From Lysobacter enzymogenes (GTDB lineage: Bacteria; Pseudomonadota; Gammaproteobacteria; Xanthomonadales; Xanthomonadaceae): a stretch of 64,000 bases of DNA. Of this stretch, positions 10,951-18,218 are shown one piece after another. Each line of letters begins with the position of its first letter. Positions within the stretch are counted from its first letter, which is position 1. The translations under genes and the position numbers were made by a program. The notes beneath the pieces were generated by a model. The model was not told where the DNA came from and ran no database searches. It worked only from the letters and a program-made list of their open reading frames with translations. The DNA is taken from assembly GCF_023617245.1 (NCBI RefSeq), contig NZ_CP067396.1, positions 4,216,001-4,280,000 on the forward strand, read 5' to 3'.

Positions 10951-11749
10951 GCCGCACACCGCCGAAAGCCCCGCGAACGCGCCCACCGCCCTGATCGCCG
11001 AGGACGAAACCCTGCTGCGCCAGGCCTTGGTCGAAGCCTTGCGCGAGGCCTGGCCGGAACTGCGCATCCTGGCCGAATGCGAGGACGGCGCGCAGGCGCT
11101 GGAAGCGCTGGCCGAGCACCGTCCCGACGTGGCGTTCCTCGACATCCGCATGCCCGGCCTCACCGGTCTGGACCTCGCCGCGGCCGCGACCGATGTCAGC
11201 CCCGCGACCCAGATCGTGTTCGTCACCGCTTACGACCAGCACGCCATCGACGCCTTCGAGCACGGCGCGGTCGATTACCTGCTCAAGCCGGTCACCGTCG
11301 ACCGCCTGGCGGTGACGGTGCGCCGCCTGCGCGTGCGCCGCGCGCCCGGCGACGACCGCCACGCCGCGTTGCGCGAGATCGCCCGGGAACTGGCCGCGCG
11401 CCGCCCGGCGCAGGACGACAAGCCCGCACTGACCTGGATCACCGCCAGCGCCGGCCGCGAGACCCGGCTGATCCTGGTCGACGACGTGGTCTATTTCCGC
11501 GCCGACAACAAGTACACCACCGTGGTCACGGCCGAAGGCGAAGCCTTGTTGCGCACGCCGATCCGCGACCTGCTCGACCGCCTCGACGGCGAACGCTTCA
11601 AGCAGATCCACCGCTCCACCATCGTCAACCTCAAGGCCATCGCCGGCATCGTCCGCGACGACAGCGGCAAGGGCACCGTGCGCTTGCGCGGGCGTCCGGA
11701 GACGCTGAGCGTAAGCCAGACCTTCATGGCCTTGTTCAAGAGCATGTAG
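10943..11749 (+). CDS. LytTR-family response regulator
   Basis: The protein has 268 residues. The receiver domain (about 15-130) has acidic residues E20 and D21, phospho-acceptor D67 in FLDIRMPG, and K115 in LLKPV. The LytTR DNA-binding domain (about 165-265) has VVYFRADNKYT, IRDLLDRL and FKQIHRSTIVN. It overlaps the upstream kinase gene, so the two form one transcription unit and a cognate pair. LytTR regulators in xanthomonads include AlgR-like proteins that control exopolysaccharide, pili or motility. The regulon here cannot be inferred. Confidence 0.93.
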   Translation: MSEPHTAESPANAPTALIAEDETLLRQALVEALREAWPELRILAECEDGAQALEALAEHRPDVAFLDIRMPGLTGLDLAAAATDVSPATQIVFVTAYDQHAIDAFEHGAVDYLLKPVTVDRLAVTVRRLRVRRAPGDDRHAALREIARELAARRPAQDDKPALTWITASAGRETRLILVDDVVYFRADNKYTTVVTAEGEALLRTPIRDLLDRLDGERFKQIHRSTIVNLKAIAGIVRDDSGKGTVRLRGRPETLSVSQTFMALFKSM

Positions 11750-11995
11750 CCGGGACGGCGATCGTCGCCCGCGCGAACCGCAACGCCCGAAAAATCCGCT
11801 GCGCACCCCAAGCCTCACCCGCAACGCCCGAAACAGCCAACGCACCTACCGCGCCACCGCCGCCCGCACCACCCGCAAGCGCACTCATCGCCACCACCCC
11901 GCCCGCGCCGCCCACCGGCGCGTGCGCCCGCGCGCGCCCGCCCGGCGCGCGGCCTCATCCGCGCCGCCGGCGCGCCACGCACCAAGGAGTCGGAC

Positions 11996-12373
11996 ATGCG
12001 TAACCTGATGGCCCTGCTGTACTACCTCTGCGCCCTGTTCGGCTGCAGCGTCGGCGGCACCACCATCGAGCACCACAACGTGATCGACGGCGTCGACATC
12101 CTCGACAGCCGGGTGCGCATCACCGAACGCATCGCCCGTTTCGATTGCAAGGCCAGCCGCAGCGGGCAATGTCACTACAGCCTGTTCCGCGGCGATTGCC
12201 CGGCGCCGGCCGCGGGCGCGGCGCCGGACCCGCACTGCGCGCAGCCGACCGAGCGCTTCGCGCTGGCCGCGGGGACCACGCGCGAGATCGTCGGCATCGC
12301 CGAGGGGTTCAAGGTCTGCGCCAGCGACGAAACCGCCGCGATGGGCTCGGACTGCAAACCGCGACCGAACTGA
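11996..12373 (+). CDS. small cysteine-containing exported protein, unknown
   Basis: The protein has 125 residues with a strong ribosome binding site (AAGGAGT) before ATG 11996. The N terminus (MRNLMALLYYLCALFGCSVG) reads as a signal segment, possibly a lipoprotein signal cleaved before the cysteine in LFGC. Five further cysteines lie in FDCKAS, GQCHYS, GDCPAP, PHCAQ and KVCAS, with another near SDCKPR, suggesting a disulfide-bonded periplasmic fold. No family is recognised. It converges with the next minus-strand gene. Confidence 0.65.
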   Translation: MRNLMALLYYLCALFGCSVGGTTIEHHNVIDGVDILDSRVRITERIARFDCKASRSGQCHYSLFRGDCPAPAAGAAPDPHCAQPTERFALAAGTTREIVGIAEGFKVCASDETAAMGSDCKPRPN

Positions 12374-12379
12374 GCCGCC

Positions 12380-12814
12380 TCAGCCGCTGGCGGCCCAACG
12401 CTCGGCCAGGGCGCGAGCGTCCGCGGAGCTCCACTCGGTGTGGATGTCCCAGCGCCCCTGCGCGTATTTGATGTTCCAGATCATGCCGTGGTCGTAGATC
12501 TGCGAATGGCGCGCGATCGGCGGATCGGGCCAACCGTGCAACCGCGTCGGCGCGATCCCCTGCGCCGCCATGTGCTCGTGTAACGGCTGCAGGCCGTCGT
12601 CGGGTTGCCAATGCCGGTTCGCATGCGCCTGCTCGCGCAGACAGTGCTTCAACAGCGTCGCCGCGCGCCGCGCGGTCGCGGCGATCGGGTCCGCGCGTTC
12701 GTCGTCGCCCCAACTGCGAATCAGGGCGTGCTTGCTGTCTTCGGACAACTCGCTCCACCAGCGGCGCGCGGCGGGGTCGGAAGAAACGCAGTACGGTGCG
12801 GGAATCGTTGCCAT
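12380..12814 (-). CDS. hypothetical cytoplasmic protein
   Basis: The protein has 144 residues from ATG 12814, with AGGAG upstream. It is rich in Trp, His and Arg, has no signal peptide or membrane helix, and includes RRWWSELSEDSKHALIRSWG near the N terminus and YDHGMIWNIKYAQG near the C terminus. No known domain is recognised. It ends six bases from the convergent upstream gene, without a visible terminator between them. Confidence 0.6.
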   Translation of the reverse strand: MATIPAPYCVSSDPAARRWWSELSEDSKHALIRSWGDDERADPIAATARRAATLLKHCLREQAHANRHWQPDDGLQPLHEHMAAQGIAPTRLHGWPDPPIARHSQIYDHGMIWNIKYAQGRWDIHTEWSSADARALAERWAASG

Positions 12815-13135
12815 CGTCGCTCCTGTGTCGTGGAAAACCGGAACCGACGCGATGCCGCCCGCGCCGCGAAACGGCGCCGGCATCGGCGTGGACGAATGAG
12901 AGGTCGTTGCGAAGCGGTGCGGACCGGAAGCCGGCGGCCTCCCCAGGCCGCCGTCGCGAAACGAGGCGGCATGGTACGCCGCCACGGACCCGATGGCGCA
13001 TCGCCCCGCGCCGGCGCTTCAGCGCCAGTCGCGGCGGCCTGGGTTAAGATGGCGGCGCCATCGAGACGGAATCCGCGCGTTCGCAGCGCTTCCCCGAGGT
13101 CGCGCAGACGCGGTTCGAGGCCGGCTCCGCGCCGC

Positions 13136-13687
13136 TTACGACTCCGCCGTCCGCTCCGCCAGCCACCGCTCCAGCGCCGGCGCATCGCTCAACGCGAACA
13201 GATGGCCCCAGGGCCAATCCACCAGCAACAGCTCGCCCGCCCGCGGCAAGGACCGCAGCAACGCGGCGATCCGCGGCGCATGCCGCGGCCACCAGCGATC
13301 GGCCAGCAGCCACAGCCCCTCGACGCTGGATTCATCGCCGTCGGCGAACAAGGCGAACCCGTCCTCGCCCCAGGCCCGCACGCCGCGGCAGCGCGTGCGC
13401 GAGGACGAATAGCCGGTCCAGACTTCGTCGTAGGCCGGGAACTGCGCGGCTGCCGCCGCGGCGACCGCACCGGGTTGCAGCCGCAGTTCGGCCAACCGAT
13501 GCGGCGCATCGGGACGCACCATCAGCTCGGTATAGCCGGCGCCGTCGAAGTGGGCTTCGGCGAAGTCGTGCAGGTCCGCCAGCGTGCGCTGGCAATGCGC
13601 CCACGCCGCCAGCGGCAGCAGTTCGATCTGGCTGTCGTCGTCTTCGTGGAAGTACAACGAGCGCGGCGGCGGCATCGGTTCGGGCAT
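13136..13687 (-). CDS. hypothetical protein with YFHEDDD start motif
   Basis: The protein has 183 residues, acidic and Trp/Leu-rich, with no signal peptide. Its N terminus (SLYFHEDDDSQIELLPL) resembles that of the unrelated-locus gene at 54150-54647 (EYFHDDDGSLPEIEL), so the two may share a family. It starts 34 bases after the stop of the GFA-family gene and is probably in the same operon. No function is recognised. Confidence 0.6.
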   Translation of the reverse strand: MPEPMPPPRSLYFHEDDDSQIELLPLAAWAHCQRTLADLHDFAEAHFDGAGYTELMVRPDAPHRLAELRLQPGAVAAAAAAQFPAYDEVWTGYSSSRTRCRGVRAWGEDGFALFADGDESSVEGLWLLADRWWPRHAPRIAALLRSLPRAGELLLVDWPWGHLFALSDAPALERWLAERTAES

Positions 13688-13721
13688 GGTCGCGATCCTG
13701 GCGGGCGGCGTCGCTGAGCGC

Positions 13722-14150
13722 TCAGGCGCCTTCGACGATTTCGACTTCGCCGATCCAGTTGCGCTGGCGCCGCGCCAGCCGCGCCGACTCGGTCTCGCCT
13801 TCCAGCGACGCCGGCGCGCGCTGTATCCGCGCCGGGTCGAAACCTTCGAACGTGTTGACGTTGACCACCGCGTACAGCCGCCCCTCGATCCGGCTGACCA
13901 CCGCCGGCACCGCGCCGCAGTGCGCGCAGACCAGGAAATCGGCGGTGCCGGTGCCGAAGGCGTAGCGCGAGACCCGTTGCGGGTCGCGCAGGCTCAGGCG
14001 CAGCGCGGCCTCGGCGCGGGCGCTCCAGACGCCGCCGTGCTTGACGCAGAACGTGCAGTCGCAGGCGCGCGCGGCGATGGCGTCCGGCTCGTCGCGCCAA
14101 TCCAGGACGAAGCGGATGTTGCCGCAGTGGCAGGCGCCGTCGATGCGCAT
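13722..14150 (-). CDS. GFA family (CENP-V-like) zinc protein
   Basis: The protein has 142 residues with the typical metal-binding cysteines of the GFA fold: CHCG near the N terminus (C7, C9), CDCTFC about 25 residues later, and CAHCG in the middle. The family was named for glutathione-dependent formaldehyde-activating enzyme, but most members have unknown substrates. ATG 14150 was chosen because the family start MxxxGxCHCG follows directly. It is the first gene of a minus-strand pair with 13136-13687. Confidence 0.85.
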   Translation of the reverse strand: MRIDGACHCGNIRFVLDWRDEPDAIAARACDCTFCVKHGGVWSARAEAALRLSLRDPQRVSRYAFGTGTADFLVCAHCGAVPAVVSRIEGRLYAVVNVNTFEGFDPARIQRAPASLEGETESARLARRQRNWIGEVEIVEGA

Positions 14151-14341
14151 GGGCGAAGTCCTCGCTGGGGGCGGCCAGCTTACCCTGTGCCGGCGGCGCT
14201 GGCCGGCGCCCAGGTCGCACCGCGTTGAACCCGCCGCGCGCGCCGCGCCGGGCGGTGTCGCCGGTGGTGTCCGCCCGGCCGCGGCGAGCGCGTTGATCAC
14301 AGCGTGCAAGGACCGGCCGACACCACGGCAGGGAGGACGAC

Positions 14342-14686
14342 ATGGATGCTGTGCGAGAGGGATATCGCAGCGACGCGGCGCACGCGCTGCATGCGCGGCC
14401 GGACGGCGCCGGCGCGCCCGCCTGGACGCAGGGGCCGGGCGAGGTCGCGTGGCCGCGCCCGCGCGCCCGCGACGCCAGCCGGCTGGATCGCCTGTACCGG
14501 TTGAAACTGGCCGGGCGCGATCCCGAGCGCAGGAGGCGCCGCCGGCGGTCCTTGCATGAGCTGGCGTGCTGGTTCGCGCTGGCGTTGCTGCTGGCCGCGG
14601 CACTGGCCTCGCCGGTGCGCGCGGCGGGGCCGGCCGCGCCGGATGCCGCCACGACACCGGCGGCCGCGCCGCGCACCGCCGGCTGA
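14342..14686 (+). CDS. small protein with one membrane helix, unknown
   Basis: The protein has 114 residues with GGGAGGAC a few bases before ATG 14342. An Arg-rich middle (residues about 35-70) precedes a hydrophobic segment (ELACWFALALLLAAALASPV) and an Ala/Pro tail. It may be a small inner-membrane protein. The strong ribosome binding site is the main support. Codon use is not decisive in this GC-rich region, so a spurious frame remains possible. Confidence 0.45.
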   Translation: MDAVREGYRSDAAHALHARPDGAGAPAWTQGPGEVAWPRPRARDASRLDRLYRLKLAGRDPERRRRRRRSLHELACWFALALLLAAALASPVRAAGPAAPDAATTPAAAPRTAG

Positions 14687-14735
14687 GCGCGGACGCCGCG
14701 CCCGGCGATCCCAACCGACTACCTCGCCTGCCGGC

Positions 14736-15593
14736 CTAGCCCGGCAGCGACGGCCCCGCCGCGAACAACGCGATCCGGTCCGCCGCCCACGACGGCTGCA
14801 ACGCGCGCAGCCACGGCTGCGTCGCCAGCGCCTGCGTGCACGGCCCGAGGCTGGCGACGCGGATCGCGCGCCGCGCCGCCAGCGCGCGCAGGCGTTCGAG
14901 CACCTGCGCCAGCAAGTCGCCGGTGAACGGCGTGTACAGATAGAACACCGTGCCCGCCGACAGATCGGCCGCGCGCGCATCGGCATGGACGAAGTCCGCG
15001 CGCCGCAAGCCCAGCGCCCGCGCGCACAGGCGCGCGCTGTCGACGTAGGCCGCCTCGTGTTCGATGCCGAGGCCGCGCGCCGGCGTGCACGCGGCGACCA
15101 GCAGCGGCACGTGGCCGAGGCCCGAGCCCAGGTCGATCAACACATCGTCCGCGCCCAGTTCCAAGCGCGCCAACAGGTCCAGCAGATGCCGCGCCGGCGT
15201 GGGCTGGTAGAACACCGTCTGCGGCGCCGGCGCGGCGACCTCGCCCTCAGGTTCGGCCAGGTCCAGCACCGCGCCGAGCAGGGCATCGAGCGGGTCGTAG
15301 CCTTCGCCGTCCGCGTGCGGCGGCGACTCGCGCAGCCATTCGCGCAGCAACCGCGCGCCTTCGCCGGCGGCGATGCGCGCGCGCAGCGTCGCGGCCCACT
15401 GCGCGTCGGCGGCGTCCAGCCGCGCCTGCGCGGCGTCGGCGCGCGCGCGCAGCTCCGCGGTGTCGGCCGCCAGGCCCAGGCTCGCCCGCTCGATCCGCTC
15501 CTGCCAATGCGCGCGTTCGCGCCAACGCGGCGGCGACGGCCACGACGGGTCGGTGTCGAACTGGTCGAGCAGGCTGCGCAAGGTCGGGCTCAT
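14736..15593 (-). CDS. SAM-dependent methyltransferase
   Basis: The protein has 285 residues. An N-terminal helical region (about 1-110) precedes a class I methyltransferase core with motif I VLIDLGSGLGHVPLL, an acidic residue in GLGIEHE, and DFVHADARAAD further on. The substrate is unknown. The ATG at 15593 begins MSPTLRSLL, and upstream sequence is low complexity. It is divergent from the dgcA cluster, with 288 bases between them. Confidence 0.8.
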   Translation of the reverse strand: MSPTLRSLLDQFDTDPSWPSPPRWRERAHWQERIERASLGLAADTAELRARADAAQARLDAADAQWAATLRARIAAGEGARLLREWLRESPPHADGEGYDPLDALLGAVLDLAEPEGEVAAPAPQTVFYQPTPARHLLDLLARLELGADDVLIDLGSGLGHVPLLVAACTPARGLGIEHEAAYVDSARLCARALGLRRADFVHADARAADLSAGTVFYLYTPFTGDLLAQVLERLRALAARRAIRVASLGPCTQALATQPWLRALQPSWAADRIALFAAGPSLPG

Positions 15594-15822
15594 GGGTGCG
15601 ACGGGATCCGGGCGGGCAGCGGCGCGCGATCGCGCGCGAGGGCGCGGCCGCGGCGCGGCGGTCGGCGATGTTCGCACGCCGCCAGCCGCGGACCGAGCGC
15701 GCCGCCGACGCCGGCCACGCGTTTTTCGCGCAGCCGCGCCCAAGCGCTTGCTGCGCCGCAGCAGACGAAACCCGGGAATTTACGCGCTTTGGCGCCGGCA
15801 TCGCTCCGTTCGTCGCCCGAAC

Positions 15823-15861
15823 TTGACTCGGGAGAAAACTAATTTTCTGATTCGGAAAATT
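15823..15861 (+). promoter_or_regulatory. promoter and candidate operator of the D-Glu/peptide cluster
   Basis: TTGACT (15823-15828) and TCTGAT (15846-15851) are spaced by 17 bases as -35 and -10 boxes. Over the -10 box lies an inverted repeat AATTTTC (15841-15847), seven spacer bases, GAAAATT (15855-15861). This A/T-rich palindrome stands out in GC-rich DNA and ends 20 bases before the first gene of the cluster, so it is a likely repressor site. Confidence 0.55.
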
Positions 15862-15881
15862 CGATTTCAACCCTTCCGACC

Positions 15882-16958
15882 ATGCCCAGCCGCGCCCGCC
15901 TGCAGATGTCGCTCGCCATCGAACCGCTGCCGCTGAAGGCGCCGTTCGCCATCGCCGGCCACCGCTTCGAAGCGATGCCGGCGCTGGTGGCGACGCTGAG
16001 CGACGATGACGGCCATCGCGGCCGCGGCGAGGCCTGCGGCGTGTACTACCTCGACGACCATCCGGCCTCGATGCACGCGGCGCTGGAGGCGCGGCGCGAG
16101 GCGATCGAGGCCGGCATCGACCGCGCCGCGTTGCAGACCCTGCTGCCCCCGGGCGGCGCGCGCAACGCGCTGGACTGCGCGTTGTGGGAACTGCAGGCGC
16201 AACGCGAACGCCGGCCGGTGTGGGCGCTGGCCGGGCTGGCGCCGCCGCGGCCGCTGCCGACCGCGTTCACCCTCGGCGCCGACGCACCGGCGCAGGTCGC
16301 GGCCGGCGCGCGCGCGCTGGCGCAGGCGCGCCTGCTCAAGCTCAAGCTCGACGGCGACGCCGAACTCGACATCGCCCGGATCGCCGCCGCGCGCGCGGCG
16401 CGGCCCGACGTGCGGTTGATGGTCGACGCCAACCAGGCCTACACCCTGCAGCGCATCGCGCCGCTGATCGCGGCGCTGGCCGACCATCGGGTCGAACTGT
16501 TGGAACAACCCTTCGCGCGCGGCCGCGAAGCCGACCTCGACGCGCTGGACTGCCCGGTCGCGGTGGCCGCCGACGAAAGCGTGCAAGGGCTGGACGAGCT
16601 CGACGCGCTGGCCGGCCGCTGCGACTTCGTCAATCTCAAGCTGGACAAATGCGGCGGCCTCACCGAGGCGCTGGCGATGGCCGCGCGCGCGCGCGCGCTG
16701 GGCCTGCGCTGCATGGTCGGCAACATGCTCGGCACCAGTTGGGCGGCCGCGCCGGCGTTCGCGCTGGGCCAGTTGTGCGAACTCGTCGATCTCGACGGCC
16801 CCAGCTTCATCCAGACCGACCGCTCGCCGGCGGTGGTCTATCGCGACGGACTCATCCACTGCCCCGACGAAGTCTGGGGCGGCGCGGGCGGCGTCGCGTC
16901 CCGTTCCGCGGCCGACGCCGCGGCCTCCACGCCCCCGCCCCAGGTCCCACGCCCATGA
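15882..16958 (+). CDS. dgcA: dipeptide epimerase / N-acetyl-glutamate racemase (enolase superfamily)
   Basis: The 358-residue enolase-superfamily protein of the L-Ala-D/L-Glu epimerase type has catalytic KxK (K153, K155), metal ligands D182 (VDANQ), E208 (LLEQPF) and D231 (AADES), and a second lysine K253 (NLKLDKCGG). Such enzymes epimerise the Glu residue of Ala-Glu dipeptides from peptidoglycan. In the DgcN-DgcA route they convert N-acetyl-D-Glu to N-acetyl-L-Glu. A DgcN-type gene lies four genes on, which supports either role. A C-terminal Ala/Pro tail of about 25 residues is unusual. The stop overlaps the next start in ATGA. An in-frame ATG at 15906 is an alternative start. Confidence 0.85.
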   Translation: MPSRARLQMSLAIEPLPLKAPFAIAGHRFEAMPALVATLSDDDGHRGRGEACGVYYLDDHPASMHAALEARREAIEAGIDRAALQTLLPPGGARNALDCALWELQAQRERRPVWALAGLAPPRPLPTAFTLGADAPAQVAAGARALAQARLLKLKLDGDAELDIARIAAARAARPDVRLMVDANQAYTLQRIAPLIAALADHRVELLEQPFARGREADLDALDCPVAVAADESVQGLDELDALAGRCDFVNLKLDKCGGLTEALAMAARARALGLRCMVGNMLGTSWAAAPAFALGQLCELVDLDGPSFIQTDRSPAVVYRDGLIHCPDEVWGGAGGVASRSAADAAASTPPPQVPRP

Positions 16959-18112
16959 CGCCCGCGCCCGTCCGCCTCAGCCGTCGCCGCCTGCTGCAAG
17001 CCTCCGCCGCCGTCGCCGCGCTCGCCCTGCCGCTGCATGCGGCCGCCGCCGCGGCGCCGCCGCAGCCCACGCACGAACAGCTCAAGCGTTATTCGCCGCG
17101 GGTGCGCGCCATCGTCGAGCGCGCGCTGGTGATCGACATGCTCGCGCCGCTGCGGCTGGACATGCGCGAAGACGTCTACGCGCAGGAACTCGACCCGCGC
17201 CGCATCGCCGATTTCCGCCTCAGCGGCATCGACGTCTTCCACAACTCCTGGGGCCTGACCGGCGCCGACGCGCGCGAACGCGTGGCCGAGTACCTCGCCG
17301 GCTGGCACGGCCTGCTCGCGCGCAACAGCGACCTGTTCGTGTTGGTCGGCGGCGCCGCCGACCTCGACCGGGCCAAGCGCGAGGGCAAGATCGCGGTGAT
17401 CTCCGGCGTGCAGAACGCCGAGCATTTCCGCAAGGTCGAGGACGTGCGCTTCTTCCACGGCCTGGGCCTGCGCTGCGCGCAGCTGACCTACAACAGCCAG
17501 ACCACGATCGGCTCGGGCAGCACCGAGCGCGAGGACGGCGGGCTCAGCGACTACGGCGTGGCGATCGTCGCGGAGATGGAGAAGGTCGGCATGCTGGTCG
17601 ATGTCTCGCATTGCGGCGACCGCACCACGCTCGACGCGATCGAACTGGCCCGGGGGCCGATCGCGATCACCCACTCCAACTGCCGCGCGCTCAACGACCA
17701 CCCGCGGCTCAAGAGCGACGAGGCGATCCGCAAGCTCGCCGCCAAGGGCGGGGTCATGGGCATCACCGGCGTGCGCATGTTCGTCGGTGCGAAAGAACCG
17801 ACCACGCTGGACAGCATGATCGATCACATCGATCACGTCGCCCGCTTGGTCGGCATCGAGCATGTCGGCATCGGCTCGGACGCCGACCTGTACGGCTACG
17901 ACGCGATGCCGGCCGACCAGCTCAAGGCGCTCAAGGCCTCGTACAAGGCCAGCTACGGCTTTCGCGAACGCATCGACATCGAAGGCTTCGACCGCCCGAC
18001 CAAGATCTACGAACTGACCCAGGCGCTGCTGCGCCGCGGCTATGGCGAAAGCGACATCGAAGCCGTGCTCGGCGGCAACTTCCGCCGCCTGCTCGGGCAG
18101 GTCTGGCGCTGA
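16955..18112 (+). CDS. exported M19-family (membrane) dipeptidase with altered metal site
   Basis: The protein has 385 residues. An N-terminal twin-arginine-like signal (RLSRRRLLQ at 8-16 with a hydrophobic Ala-rich stretch) suggests periplasmic location. Renal-dipeptidase features include LTYNSQTTIGSG, the segment DYGVAIVAEMEKVGMLVDVSH (H219), ITHSN (H240) and GIGSDAD. M19 enzymes cleave dipeptides, including those with a C-terminal D residue. The usual HxD zinc motif expected near residues 61-65 is replaced (VIDMLAPL), so metal binding or activity may differ. The gene overlaps dgcA by four bases, and the context points to cleavage of Ala-Glu-like peptides before uptake. Confidence 0.85.
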   Translation: MTPAPVRLSRRRLLQASAAVAALALPLHAAAAAAPPQPTHEQLKRYSPRVRAIVERALVIDMLAPLRLDMREDVYAQELDPRRIADFRLSGIDVFHNSWGLTGADARERVAEYLAGWHGLLARNSDLFVLVGGAADLDRAKREGKIAVISGVQNAEHFRKVEDVRFFHGLGLRCAQLTYNSQTTIGSGSTEREDGGLSDYGVAIVAEMEKVGMLVDVSHCGDRTTLDAIELARGPIAITHSNCRALNDHPRLKSDEAIRKLAAKGGVMGITGVRMFVGAKEPTTLDSMIDHIDHVARLVGIEHVGIGSDADLYGYDAMPADQLKALKASYKASYGFRERIDIEGFDRPTKIYELTQALLRRGYGESDIEAVLGGNFRRLLGQVWR

Positions 18113-18218
18113 AGCCCGATTGCCCGCTCCGCTTCGACGCCGCACCGATCCGCGCCGCAGGCATCGGCCCGCTGCGAGCCGACGCCCTCCACACCATCCT
18201 ATCTACGGGGAACCCGCC

